From Pseudomonadota bacterium (GTDB taxonomy: Bacteria; Pseudomonadota; Alphaproteobacteria; Acetobacterales; Acetobacteraceae): a stretch of DNA of 13,693 nucleotides. Below are positions 6,486 to 13,693 of this stretch, one piece after another (the stretch's first letter is position 1; each line of letters starts with the position of its first letter). Both the position numbers and the translations under genes were made by a program. Location of the stretch: contig JAJZVS010000054.1 in assembly GCA_021845555.1 (NCBI GenBank), positions 1 through 13,693 on the forward strand, given 5' to 3'. The notes below the pieces were generated by a model that saw only the letters and a list, made by a program, of their open reading frames with translations, ran no database searches and had not been told where the DNA came from.

Positions 6486-7820
6486 TCAATCGGACAGCGC
6501 GCCGGCTTCCGCCTCCAGCGCCCCGCGGGCGAACACCGCGGCGATGAAGGCGAACAGCACCGAGGCGGAGGTGGAGATCAGCACGTTATCGGTGACGGCG
6601 TGGCAGGCGAAGGCCGCGAACACCAGGCGCAGGATCGCCCGCTCGGGTCTGGGCAGGCGCGCGGTATGGGCGGTGGCCCAGAGGATGAACAATGCCAGCA
6701 GCAGTGCCTCCCCGATCCGGCCGCCTTCGACCGCGATGCGCAGATATTCGTTGTGCGCCGCCCAGGTGTGCATGACCCGGACCACGTGGCTGGTCTGCGG
6801 GATCACCGCATTGCCCGCGCCGACGCCCCAGCCGACCCAGGGGGAGGTGGCGGCAGCGCGCTCGAAATACGCCCAGATCTGCTCGCGCCCGCTGAGCCCG
6901 TCGGCGTTGTGGTCGAGCAGGTTGAACAGCCGGAACGCGGTCAGGCTGCCGGCGAGCGCAATCGCCAGCGGCACCAGCGCCGCCGCGGCGAGCAGCAGCC
7001 CCGTCCGTTCCCGCCGCGCGAAGGCCGGTGAAGGCACGAAGGCCAGGGTAAGCCCGGTGACCGCCACGCCATACAGCAGCGGGGCGCGCGCGCCGGTGAG
7101 CACCAGGATCGCGAAATTGACTGCCAGCAGGCCGATCAGGCGGCGGTTGCCCTCCCGGTAGAGTTCGACCAGGCAGGCATAGATCGCGGTCAGCGCAAAG
7201 CCACCGAGGAAGGCCGGGTGGCTCAGCGCGCCGAGCCGCAGCCCGCCGGAGATCACGAACAACGGCCGGATGCCGGCCAGGGCGAGCACCGCCCCGGCCG
7301 CTACCGAGAACGACGGGATCAGCATGGTGACGCGGATGATCGCGCGCGCCCATTCCCGCGAAAGCCGGCTGAAGGAGAACGCATAGGGAGCGACGGAGCC
7401 GATCAGGGAGCGCAGGCTCTCGGTCAGCGTCAGGCCGGGATAGAGGCCGTGGACCAGACCGACCGCGAACATTGCCAGGAAAGCGAAGCCGGGATTGAAC
7501 CGGTCCGCCCGTGGCCCGAACCGCAGCACCGCGATGGCGGCGAGCAGCAGGCCGGTGCCTTTCACCGCGGCGATGATCGGCTGGTAGGACGCGGGGCCAA
7601 GGATGTCGCCGAGCGACATTTCCAGCGTGCAGCCGACCCCGAGCAGCCAGACCGCGCTGGCGGCCACCGGATGCCGGAGCATCAGCACCAGGATCGCGCC
7701 GGCCGCCGCGAGGGCGAGCAGCAGCCAGAACAGGCCCGGCGCCAGGAATGCCGCGCCGACCAAGAGTGCCAGCGCCAGCAGGGCGGCCCCGGACACCGGC
7801 ATCGTGAGTGCCCCGCGCAT
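6486..7820 (-). CDS. O-antigen ligase/polymerase family membrane protein
   Basis: A 444-residue hydrophobic protein with about a dozen predicted membrane spans, of the Wzy_C/WaaL type. These inner-membrane enzymes join or polymerise undecaprenyl-linked glycans on the periplasmic side, for example attaching O-antigen to lipid A-core. Family landmarks are L-T-G-A-R-A-P (241-247), and a periplasmic loop with L-S-G-R-E-Q-I-W-A-Y-F (309-319), P-W-V-G-W-G-V-G-A-G (327-336) and H-N-E-Y-L (356-360). Ligase and polymerase cannot be told apart by sequence alone. ATG 7818-7820 is used. An ATG six codons further in (7800-7802) is equally possible, and neither has a clear ribosome binding site. No glycosyltransferases flank it, so this may be an isolated gene rather than part of an O-antigen cluster. 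The end abuts lysK. Confidence 0.85.
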   Translation of the reverse strand: MRGALTMPVSGAALLALALLVGAAFLAPGLFWLLLALAAAGAILVLMLRHPVAASAVWLLGVGCTLEMSLGDILGPASYQPIIAAVKGTGLLLAAIAVLRFGPRADRFNPGFAFLAMFAVGLVHGLYPGLTLTESLRSLIGSVAPYAFSFSRLSREWARAIIRVTMLIPSFSVAAGAVLALAGIRPLFVISGGLRLGALSHPAFLGGFALTAIYACLVELYREGNRRLIGLLAVNFAILVLTGARAPLLYGVAVTGLTLAFVPSPAFARRERTGLLLAAAALVPLAIALAGSLTAFRLFNLLDHNADGLSGREQIWAYFERAAATSPWVGWGVGAGNAVIPQTSHVVRVMHTWAAHNEYLRIAVEGGRIGEALLLALFILWATAHTARLPRPERAILRLVFAAFACHAVTDNVLISTSASVLFAFIAAVFARGALEAEAGALSD

Positions 7821-7871
7821 CGGGGTAGTGTCGCGGTTAAGCGTTAGCGAAACCTCACCGAAGCGGCAGGA

Positions 7872-10067
7872 TCAGGCGGCGTGGTGCTTTGGCGCGGCGG
7901 AGAGCGGGTAGGCCGGCGTGTCGCCGATCCGCAGTTCCAGCACCGCGCCGGCGCAGGGGAACGGCAAGACGGCGGCGCCATCGGTCCAGCGCCACAGGGC
8001 CGCGGCATCGCGCTCGGGCGCCCACCAGCCTGCGCCGAGGCATGGATCGTCCAGCGCGATCTCGGTCTCCGCCGCGCCGTGGCGCAGCGTCAGCCGGTCG
8101 ATCCGAACACCGAGGCGGCGCCGATCCTCGATCCATGGCCGCGCCGCGCCGGGCACCGCGTGGCGGGAGAGCAGCCGCGTCGTGCCGGACACGCCCGGCA
8201 CGACGAAGACATACCGTCCGGCCGCCGCCAGCACCGGAGCGATGCGCTGGCCGGCATGCTCCAGGCACAGCGCCGGATCTTCCGTCGTTTCCACCGCCGG
8301 CAAAGTGAAGCCGATCGCCTCGGCCCGCGCCGCCAGCACGCGCCAGCGCGGCGCGACCCAGGCGGGCGCGGCGCGGAAGGGCAGGCAGGAGCCGGCCTCG
8401 CGCCGTGCCTGCGCCGCAGGATCTTCCGCATGATCGCAGGGGCGCGGATGCAGCAGCACGGCGCCCGGCGCGTTCTCGAACATCGCCCGGTTGCCAGTAT
8501 CGAGATAGGTCTCTGCCGCCAGCCCCTCGGCGAAGATCAGGTCGTGGCGGTCGAGTTCGAGGTGAAGATATTGCACCTCGGCGCAGGCGGCGTCCTGGGC
8601 GATGGAGCCGCCGTTGGCGAGCAGGCGGATCGGCACCAGCGCGCCGTCCAGCGCCACCGCGTGGTCGGGCGAGAGCAGCAGGTCGCGCCCCGGCAGGCCG
8701 GGGCCGAAGGCGCCCGTCGCGACCCGCACCGGGCGGACTTCGGCCGGGTCCGGGTGGCGGCGGCAGTCGATGCGGCGGGTGCCGATCCAGCGGATGCGCG
8801 CGGTGCCGGCGAAGCGGGTCAGCACGGTTTCCCCGACCCGCAGCGCCTCGATCGGAACCTCTCCGCGCGGGGTGCGGATGCGCGTGCCGGCGGCGTAGCA
8901 GGCCGCGGCGAGCGTGTAGCCGAGCACGTTCAGTAGCCGCACGTCGGTGGGGCTGACGAGGTTCGCGACGCCGGGCGAGGCGCTGGCGACGAACGCATCG
9001 CCGCTGGCCGCCGGCGCCGCCCAGTCCCCGGCGTCGCCGCCGCCGGCGGTGGACGGGTTGTTGAACTGGGTCAGCATCGTCGTGCCGTCGGGCGAGAAAT
9101 ACGCGTTGCCCGCGCCGGCGGTGAGGTTGCGGGTTCCGACGCTGCTGTAGCGGAACAGATCGAGCGGGGTGTACTCGCCGGGCTTGCCGAGCGTGCCGAG
9201 CATCGCGGTGCGGCCCATCACCTCCGAGATTTCGTGCTCGATGACGCCGATCGCGTCGTAGGCGTTGGGGACGGTACGGTTGTTGGGGTTGTAGGTGAAA
9301 GTCGCGGTGCTGCTGATGCCGATGGTGCCGTCGAGCGGGTTGGCCAGGTTGCCGATGCCGAGCGCGTTCGCCTCGGCCTGGCTGATGTAGATCTGGGCAG
9401 GGGCGCCCGAGGGACCGCCCTGCAAGCTGGGTGGGTTGCCCACAAGGCTGTTGTAGGCGGCGATCTGATCGGCCGAGCCGGTTGGGGAGAAGGCGGCGGT
9501 GTACAGCGCGCTTAGCAGCGAGGAATAGTCTACGACGACCCCGGTGGAGCGGCTCTGGCCCAAAGCACCCGGCGGGAGGGTGGAACTGGCTTGGCTGCCC
9601 AGCGCCGGCAGATCCCCGACACCGATTTCGATGTTGATCGTCATCGGGTTGGTGAACTGGCTCTCGAAGAACTGCACCGCCGTATCGACCGCGGTCTGTA
9701 ACCCGGTCGGCAGCGGCGAAGTCTGTTCGTAGCTGATGTTGATCTTCAGTCCGGATATCCCCGCCGCCGCTGCGAGGGTCGATGCCGCGGTGGAACCCCC
9801 TCCGCCGGGTGCCGTCGTGCTGGTCGAGACGAAGGCGGAGTCCGTGGCCGGTCCCGTGGCCGGGGTCGCGCCGCCCGCCCAGGGCGTGGCGCCGAACCCC
9901 GCGATGCCCAGCCCTGGCAGACCGAGGCTCCCGAGCAGGCTGCCGCCCTGCGGCCAGCCCGAAGTGCCGCCGCCGAGCACGCCGCCGCCCAGGCTGGCTT
10001 GCGCGAGATCGAGCGGATCGCCGCCGAACAGCGTGTGGTGATGGGTCGCGTTCGGGGGGCGCGTCAT
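7872..10067 (-). CDS. Metalloprotease-like protein fused to a Hint domain
   Basis: A 731-residue protein in three parts. Residues 1-95 are low-complexity and rich in Gly, Ser, Thr and Ala, with no Sec signal peptide. Residues about 105-385 resemble a secreted metalloprotease family (NF038122-like), with the zinc-site-like helix V-I-E-H-E-I-S-E-V-M-G-R at 275-286. The second His of HExxH is Glu here. Residues 390 to about 532 form a Hint_2 domain: it opens with Cys390 in A-A-C-Y-A-A-G-T-R-I-R-T, holds L-S-P-D-H-A-V at 465-471, and ends near G-N-R-A-M-F-E-N. About 200 further residues follow. Hint domains drive autocatalytic cleavage or splicing. The absence of a signal peptide suggests a type I or other non-Sec export route, which is inference. 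ATG 10065-10067 was chosen because the longer upstream frame only mirrors the aldolase gene. Confidence 0.85.
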   Translation of the reverse strand: MTRPPNATHHHTLFGGDPLDLAQASLGGGVLGGGTSGWPQGGSLLGSLGLPGLGIAGFGATPWAGGATPATGPATDSAFVSTSTTAPGGGGSTAASTLAAAAGISGLKINISYEQTSPLPTGLQTAVDTAVQFFESQFTNPMTINIEIGVGDLPALGSQASSTLPPGALGQSRSTGVVVDYSSLLSALYTAAFSPTGSADQIAAYNSLVGNPPSLQGGPSGAPAQIYISQAEANALGIGNLANPLDGTIGISSTATFTYNPNNRTVPNAYDAIGVIEHEISEVMGRTAMLGTLGKPGEYTPLDLFRYSSVGTRNLTAGAGNAYFSPDGTTMLTQFNNPSTAGGGDAGDWAAPAASGDAFVASASPGVANLVSPTDVRLLNVLGYTLAAACYAAGTRIRTPRGEVPIEALRVGETVLTRFAGTARIRWIGTRRIDCRRHPDPAEVRPVRVATGAFGPGLPGRDLLLSPDHAVALDGALVPIRLLANGGSIAQDAACAEVQYLHLELDRHDLIFAEGLAAETYLDTGNRAMFENAPGAVLLHPRPCDHAEDPAAQARREAGSCLPFRAAPAWVAPRWRVLAARAEAIGFTLPAVETTEDPALCLEHAGQRIAPVLAAAGRYVFVVPGVSGTTRLLSRHAVPGAARPWIEDRRRLGVRIDRLTLRHGAAETEIALDDPCLGAGWWAPERDAAALWRWTDGAAVLPFPCAGAVLELRIGDTPAYPLSAAPKHHAA

Positions 10068-10186
10068 GCGTCTGTCATCTCGCCGTGCGTGCGGGTCGTC
10101 GCGGCACGGCGCCCCGGATTGCGTGCTTCGGTCGGCGAGAAATACGGGAGCGGCCCGCGTTGCCGCAATTGATTTTTCCGTCTCGG

Positions 10187-10984
10187 CTATTCGGCCCTGA
10201 GCCCGTGCACGAACGCCGCTTTCTCGGTCGCCGCCGCCATCAGGAAGGCCAGGTCCGTGCCGGTGGAGACGTACCGCGCTCCGGCGGCGACGAACCCGGC
10301 GGTCAGGTCGGGCCGCGACGCCAGGCCGCCGACGCCCACATGCTTGCCGTGCGGGCGGCAGGCGTCGATCGTGCGGGCATAGGCGTCGCGCACCAGCGGA
10401 TGATCGAACTGGCCGGGAATGCCGAGTTCGGCGCACAGGTCGTTGGTGCCGACCATCAGCAGATCGACCCCGTCCACCGCCGCGATCTCCTCCACCTGGT
10501 CGAGCGCGGCGATCGTCTCGATCATCACCACGACCATCGTCGCGGCGTTCAGCGCTTCGCAGGCCGCCGCGACCGGGACGCTGCGGAAGCCGAAATGCGG
10601 CAGCGCCCCGCCGGCCCCGCGTTCCCCCAACGGCGGGAATTTGGCCGCGCGCACGACGCGGGCGGCGTCCTCGGCCGAGCGCACATGCGGGGCGATCACG
10701 CCGAGCGCGCCGCCGTCCAACAGCCGCCCGATCAGCCCGGGCGACAGCTCCGGCACCCGCACCAGCGGGGTGACGTCGGCGGCCAGCGCCGCCTGGCAGA
10801 TTTGGCACACGGTATCGATATCCAGCGTGTTGTGCTCGATATCGACATAGAGCGTCTCGAACCCGGCGGTGGCGGCGATGCGGGCGATCTCGATCCCGCG
10901 CGAGATGCGCACCGTCATCGAGGCCGCCACCGCGCCGCGCGCCAGGGTTTCCTGGAGGCGGTTGCGCACGCTGAATGTGGTCAT
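10187..10984 (-). CDS. HpcH/HpaI family aldolase
   Basis: A 265-residue TIM-barrel aldolase of the HpcH/HpaI (citrate lyase beta-like) family. Members cleave 2-keto-3-deoxy or 4-hydroxy-2-oxo acids to pyruvate plus an aldehyde using a divalent metal. Visible landmarks are V-D-I-E-H-N (48-52, with the catalytic His), V-R-V-P (75-78, with the substrate-binding Arg), M-I-E-T at about 154-157 (metal-ligand Glu156) and V-G-T-N-D-L at 178-183 (metal-ligand Asp182). Length is typical. The start is set by ATG 10982-10984 after a GGAAGGGGGG ribosome binding site. It overlaps the stop of the upstream GxxExxY gene by four bases (ATGA), which suggests translational coupling. The true substrate cannot be read from sequence. 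Confidence 0.93.
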   Translation of the reverse strand: MTTFSVRNRLQETLARGAVAASMTVRISRGIEIARIAATAGFETLYVDIEHNTLDIDTVCQICQAALAADVTPLVRVPELSPGLIGRLLDGGALGVIAPHVRSAEDAARVVRAAKFPPLGERGAGGALPHFGFRSVPVAAACEALNAATMVVVMIETIAALDQVEEIAAVDGVDLLMVGTNDLCAELGIPGQFDHPLVRDAYARTIDACRPHGKHVGVGGLASRPDLTAGFVAAGARYVSTGTDLAFLMAAATEKAAFVHGLRAE

Positions 10985-11430
10985 GGGTCCCCCCTTCCGG
11001 TCCGGTCGCGGCGAGGATGCGCCGGTTCCCCGGCCGGGCCAACCGGCACCGGTGCGCCCAGGACGAACCGGCGCAGGCCGTCTTTCAGGGCCAGGGCGTT
11101 GAAATTCATCAGCAAGCCGATCCGCCTGCCGGTCATCCGCAGGTACGTGAGCACCTGTGCGTCGTGCAGCCGCGACAGGCTCTCGACCGATTTGATCTCC
11201 AGCAGCAGGTCGTCTTCCACCAGCACGTCGGCCCGGAAGCCGGCGGGAAGCTGCACCGAACGGTACATGATCGGCACCGCAACCTGGCGCTCGTGCCGGA
11301 TCCCGGCTTCCTGCAGCTCGAAGCAAAGGGCCTCCTCGTAGACGGACTCCAGCAATCCCGGGCCCAACTGTCTGTGTACCCGTAGCGCCAGACCGATCAC
11401 CGACCCGGTCAACGAAGGCTCCCGCAGCAT
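10981..11430 (-). CDS. GxxExxY protein (PD-(D/E)XK nuclease-like)
   Basis: A 149-residue protein of the GxxExxY family (PDDEXK_3-like fold). The name motif G-L-L-E-S-V-Y is at residues 25-31. A nuclease-type core follows, with Asp68 in F-R-A-D-V-L and the E-I-K pair at 78-80, then Q-V-L-T-Y-L-R at 92-98. These residues match the metal-binding D...ExK active site of the PD-(D/E)XK superfamily, so DNA or RNA cleavage is plausible but not shown. The family's role is unknown. I used the internal ATG at 11428-11430 (M-L-R-E-P-S-L-T-G) because the family normally starts there; a longer frame would add 16 residues. Residues 125-149 are rich in Pro, Gly and Arg and look like an extension. The gene overlaps the aldolase by four bases, and the 53-bp inverted repeat lies about 100 bp upstream. 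Confidence 0.93.
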   Translation of the reverse strand: MLREPSLTGSVIGLALRVHRQLGPGLLESVYEEALCFELQEAGIRHERQVAVPIMYRSVQLPAGFRADVLVEDDLLLEIKSVESLSRLHDAQVLTYLRMTGRRIGLLMNFNALALKDGLRRFVLGAPVPVGPAGEPAHPRRDRTGRGDP

Positions 11431-11870
11431 GTCGTGTCCTTCAGACTCAAGCGTTCGCCGGCCCGCTCTCCATGACAACCGTTAAGAAATCGTCCTGTGC
11501 CTCGCCGCTGGAGCGCCCCGGTAACAAAAGCCCTTCTTCTCCGTGGCCCTCCGTCTCCCTCCGTGGTCTCCGTGTGAAACCTTGCAAACCGTGCGGTTCG
11601 CCTGTGGCCCAGCAGGGGGCCCGAGGAGCCGTGACACGAGGTCGTGCGCCCCGACATGGCGGCGCGCCGGACCGCGACAAAAGGTTTCACACGGAGACCA
11701 CGGAGGGAGACGGAGGGCCACGGAGAAGAAGGGTTTTTTTGTGACGGGGCGCATGCCGGCGCCGGGGCCCGGACGCATGGCGCGGGCGCGTCCCGCGGCC
11801 TGCGCTTCCGCCGCCGGCCGGGGAGGGGTAACGTGCCCCACGTCAGAACACCCCAAGGAGACCCCCCGCC
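11431..11870. other. Divergent intergenic region with large inverted repeat
   Basis: A 440-bp spacer separates the leftward GxxExxY-aldolase pair from the rightward thiolase. It is dominated by the inverted repeat listed separately. Positions 11734-11740 add a T-run (TTTTTTT) after the right arm, and the left arm has a similar TTTT on the opposite strand. Open reading frames crossing it are not recognisable proteins and consist partly of the repeat. The thiolase ribosome binding site AAGGAG is at 11855-11860. I found no confident promoter for either direction. Confidence 0.6.
11531..11733. repeat. 53-bp perfect inverted repeat with CCGT periodicity
   Basis: The arms 11531-11583 and 11681-11733 are exact reverse complements over 53 bases, separated by 97 bases. 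The left arm contains CCGT at 11541, 11551, 11561 and 11570, about one DNA helical turn apart, and ends in GTGTGAAACCTT. Beyond the arms both sides carry a similar poly-T/GT-A-C tail, so the symmetry goes slightly further with mismatches. A perfect repeat of this length implies recent origin or active maintenance. It resembles dispersed tandem-TCCGT intergenic repeats I associate with GxxExxY loci, but that association is recalled, not tested here. Possible roles are a non-autonomous mobile element, a protein-binding array, or a bidirectional terminator. Confidence 0.92.
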
Positions 11871-13043
11871 ATGGACGACGTCGTCATCGTCTCCGCCGCC
11901 CGCACGCCGGTCGGCAGCTTCAACGGCGCTTTCGCGGCGGTTCCCGCGCATGTGCTCGGCACCGCCGCCATCCAGGCCGCGATCGCCCGTGCCGGGCTGG
12001 AGCCCGGGGATATCGACGAGGTGATCCTCGGCCAGGTGCTCGCCGCCGGGAAAGGCCAGAACCCCGCCCGCCAGGCCGCGCGCGGCGCCGGCCTGCCGGA
12101 CGCCAAGACCGCGTTCGGGATCAACCAGGTCTGCGGCTCCGGCCTGCGCGCCGTGGCACTCGCCGCGCAGCAGATCCGCACCGGCGAAAGCGCCATCGTC
12201 GCCGCCGGTGGGATGGAGAGCATGAGCACCTCCGCCCACGCCGCCTATCTGCGCGCCGGCACCAAGATGGGCAGCGTCGAGTTCATCGACACGATGCTGA
12301 AGGACGGCCTCTGGGACGCGTTCCACGGCTACCACATGGGCACCACGGCCGAGAACGTCGCCCGCGCGCACCAGATCACCCGCGAAGAACAAGACGCCTT
12401 CGCCGTCGGCTCGCAGCATAAGGCCAGCGCGGCGCAGAAGGCGGGTCGCTTCAAGGACGAGATCGTTGCCGTGACGATCGCGGGTCGTAAGGGCGATACG
12501 GTGGTGTCCGACGACGAATACATCCGCCATGATTCGAGTCTCGAAGCGATGGCCAAGCTGCGCCCGGCGTTCAGCAAGGACGGCACGGTGACCGCCGGCA
12601 ACGCCTCGGGCATCAACGACGGCGGCGCCACCTTGGTGCTGATGACCGCCGCCGAAGCCGCGAAGCGCGGCCTCACGCCCCTGGCCCGCATCGCCGCCTT
12701 CGCCACCGCCGGGGTCGATCCCGCGGTGATGGGCACCGGGCCGATCCCGGCCACCCGCAAGGCGCTCGGCCGGGCCGGCTGGAAGGCCGACGACCTCGAT
12801 CTGATCGAGGCCAACGAGGCGTTCGCCGCGCAGGCGATCGCGGTCAACAAGGACCTCGGCTGGGATACCGCGAAAGTGAACGTGAACGGCGGCGCGATCG
12901 CCATCGGCCACCCGATCGGCGCGTCCGGCGCCCGCGTGCTGGTGACGCTGGTGCACGAGATGAACAAGCGCAACGCGAAGAAGGGCCTCGCGACGCTGTG
13001 CATCGGCGGCGGGATGGGTGTCGCCATGTGCCTGGAGCGGTAG
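11871..13043 (+). CDS. phaA: Acetyl-CoA C-acetyltransferase (thiolase)
   Basis: A 390-residue biosynthetic-type thiolase that condenses two acetyl-CoA to acetoacetyl-CoA, feeding polyhydroxybutyrate or other acyl-CoA pathways, or runs in reverse. The nucleophile is Cys88 in N-Q-V-C-G-S-G. G-M-E-S-M-S appears at 114-119 and N-E-A-F-A-A at 315-320. The general-base His347 sits in G-H-P-I-G-A-S-G and the proton-donor Cys377 in L-C-I-G-G-G-M-G. All catalytic residues are intact and the length is usual for PhaA/AtoB. The ATG follows AAGGAG ten bases upstream. A MaoC-family gene lies 69 bp downstream on the same strand, so an acyl-CoA operon is likely. The PhaA label is by family; phaB and phaC are not in view, so AtoB-type use is equally possible. 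Confidence 0.95.
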   Translation: MDDVVIVSAARTPVGSFNGAFAAVPAHVLGTAAIQAAIARAGLEPGDIDEVILGQVLAAGKGQNPARQAARGAGLPDAKTAFGINQVCGSGLRAVALAAQQIRTGESAIVAAGGMESMSTSAHAAYLRAGTKMGSVEFIDTMLKDGLWDAFHGYHMGTTAENVARAHQITREEQDAFAVGSQHKASAAQKAGRFKDEIVAVTIAGRKGDTVVSDDEYIRHDSSLEAMAKLRPAFSKDGTVTAGNASGINDGGATLVLMTAAEAAKRGLTPLARIAAFATAGVDPAVMGTGPIPATRKALGRAGWKADDLDLIEANEAFAAQAIAVNKDLGWDTAKVNVNGGAIAIGHPIGASGARVLVTLVHEMNKRNAKKGLATLCIGGGMGVAMCLER

Positions 13044-13059
13044 CTTCCGGCGCCGTCCT

Positions 13060-13085
13060 TTCCCCCTCCCTGGCGGGAGGGGGAA
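13060..13085. repeat. Intercistronic hairpin
   Basis: TTCCCCCTCCC at 13060-13070 pairs perfectly with GGGAGGGGGAA at 13075-13085 around a TGGC loop, an 11-bp stem. It lies between the thiolase stop and the MaoC ribosome binding site. No T-run follows, so it is more likely a REP-like element or a transcript-stabilising or attenuating hairpin than a full terminator. Confidence 0.75.
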
Positions 13086-13112
13086 CCGCCTCACCCCAGC
13101 GCGGAGACCACG

Positions 13113-13571
13113 ATGGCCGGGCTCTATTTCGAGGAATTCCACGAGGGCCAGGTATTCGAGCACGCCATGTCACGCACCGTGACCGAAATGGACAACGTGC
13201 TGTTCACCTGCCTCACGCTCAATCCGCAGCCGCTGCATCTGGATGCCGAGTTCGCCAAGACGACCGAGTTCGGCCGCCCGCTGGTCAACAGCATCTTCAC
13301 CCTCGGCCTGGTGATCGGCATGACGGTGGGGGAGACCACGCTCGGCACCACCATCGCCAACCTGGGGATGAGCAAGGTCGAGTTCCCGAAGCCGGTGTTC
13401 CATGGCGATACGATCCGCGCGCGTTCGATCGTGCGCGCGGTCCGCTCCAGCCGCTCCCGTCCCGAGGCGGGGGTGGTGGAGTTCGAGCATCTTGGCATCA
13501 ACCAGGACGGGGAAATCGTGGCGCGGTGCCTGCGCGCGGCATTCATGAAGCGCCGGCCGGCGGCGGTGTGA
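13113..13571 (+). CDS. MaoC family dehydratase-like protein
   Basis: A 152-residue single hot-dog-fold protein of the MaoC/(R)-enoyl-CoA hydratase family. It probably hydrates or dehydrates an acyl-CoA intermediate in the cytoplasm. The hydratase motif region reads L-T-L-N-P-Q-P-L-H-L-D at residues 34-44. His42 matches the catalytic His, but the position five residues before it, an Asp in PhaJ-type enzymes, is Asn37. The rest of the fold follows, including G-R-P-L-V-N-S at 54-60. The start is supported by GGAG at 13103-13106. It sits 69 bp after the thiolase on the same strand, consistent with joint acyl-CoA metabolism. The exact substrate is unknown; candidates include crotonyl-CoA-like or mesaconyl-CoA-like esters. 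Confidence 0.9.
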   Translation: MAGLYFEEFHEGQVFEHAMSRTVTEMDNVLFTCLTLNPQPLHLDAEFAKTTEFGRPLVNSIFTLGLVIGMTVGETTLGTTIANLGMSKVEFPKPVFHGDTIRARSIVRAVRSSRSRPEAGVVEFEHLGINQDGEIVARCLRAAFMKRRPAAV

Positions 13572-13636
13572 GAGCCCCGCGCCCGGTCGCAGCGGCGATA
13601 CCTCCGCTGAACCCGCCTCCCGAGGAGATCGGCACC

Positions 13637-13693
13637 ATGCGCCACCTTGCCCCGTCGCTGTTTGTCCTGTCGCTGTCCGTGCCTGCCCTGCTC
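13637..13693 (+). CDS. Start of a probable exported protein (cut by window edge)
   Basis: An ATG at 13637 opens a frame of 19 codons to the window end: M-R-H-L-A-P-S-L-F-V-L-S-L-S-V-P-A-L-L. A short basic start followed by a hydrophobic run looks like a Sec signal peptide. GAGGAG at 13622-13627 is a good ribosome binding site. It starts 65 bp after the MaoC stop, so it may be in the same operon. Nothing of the mature protein is visible, so no function can be given. Confidence 0.6.
   Translation, partial: MRHLAPSLFVLSLSVPALL

Noticed and set aside
4966..7161. 731-residue plus-strand open frame
   Set aside because: It mirrors lysK and the O-antigen ligase gene on the minus strand and shows no domain of its own.
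7872..11042. A single 1056-residue protein joining the Hint protein to upstream sequence
   Set aside because: The first roughly 325 residues are an Arg/Gly-rich antisense-free shadow of the HpcH/HpaI aldolase in another frame. The natural Hint protein start is ATG 10065-10067.
11531..11733. CRISPR array or tandem repeat array
   Set aside because: The CCGT units are short and lie within two inverted arms; there are no regular spacers and no cas genes.
11531..11740. Simple intrinsic terminator
   Set aside because: A T-run follows the right arm, but the loop would be 97 bases and the element lies upstream of both flanking genes rather than after a coding region.
11409..13163. 584-residue minus-strand open frame opposite the thiolase
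   Set aside because: It is the complement of the thiolase gene in high-GC sequence. The plus strand has all thiolase catalytic motifs.

Overview
The window is a GC-rich bacterial chromosomal segment. Gene content and style suggest an alphaproteobacterium, probably of the Acetobacteraceae/Rhodospirillales type. The evidence is a class I lysyl-tRNA synthetase, hemE beside a DnaA-box-bearing non-coding region, a Hint_2 secreted protein, a Flp pilin, and GC-rich palindromic intergenic repeats. This placement is inference, because no rRNA or other marker gene is present.

Layout, left to right. Positions 1-106 (minus) hold the start of a Flp/Fap-type pilin cut by the window edge. After a roughly 330-bp gap comes a divergent short-chain dehydrogenase-like protein (438-1220, plus) that lacks the usual Tyr-x-x-x-Lys pair. 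It converges on hemE (1217-2284, minus) and their stop codons overlap. Upstream of hemE, 2285-2635 is non-coding and carries DnaA-box-like nonamers, a 15-bp direct repeat spaced exactly 50 bp apart, and three GANTC sites. This is a good candidate for the chromosomal replication origin, since oriC lies beside hemE in several alphaproteobacteria. Next, all on the minus strand, are an MprF-like membrane protein lacking the second half of its synthase domain (2636-4624), a nested GC-rich palindrome (4637-4852), class I lysK (4864-6453), an O-antigen ligase/polymerase-like membrane protein (6486-7820), a metalloprotease-like protein fused to a Hint domain (7872-10067), an HpcH/HpaI aldolase (10187-10984) and a GxxExxY protein (10981-11430) whose end overlaps the aldolase start.

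A 440-bp divergent spacer (11431-11870) holds a perfect 53-bp inverted repeat built from CCGT units about 10 bp apart. On the plus strand follow an acetyl-CoA acetyltransferase (11871-13043), a hairpin (13060-13085), a MaoC-family protein (13113-13571), and the first 19 codons of a probable exported protein (13637 to the window end).

Functional links. LysK makes the Lys-tRNA that MprF enzymes use to lysinylate phosphatidylglycerol, so the lysK-mprF pair is suggestive even though this MprF looks truncated. The O-antigen ligase, Flp pilin and Hint metalloprotease belong to the cell surface or exterior. Thiolase and MaoC point to acyl-CoA metabolism, possibly polyhydroxyalkanoate or a related pathway. 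The least explained features are the GxxExxY gene with its neighbouring 53-bp inverted repeat, the candidate origin, and the truncated mprF beside it.
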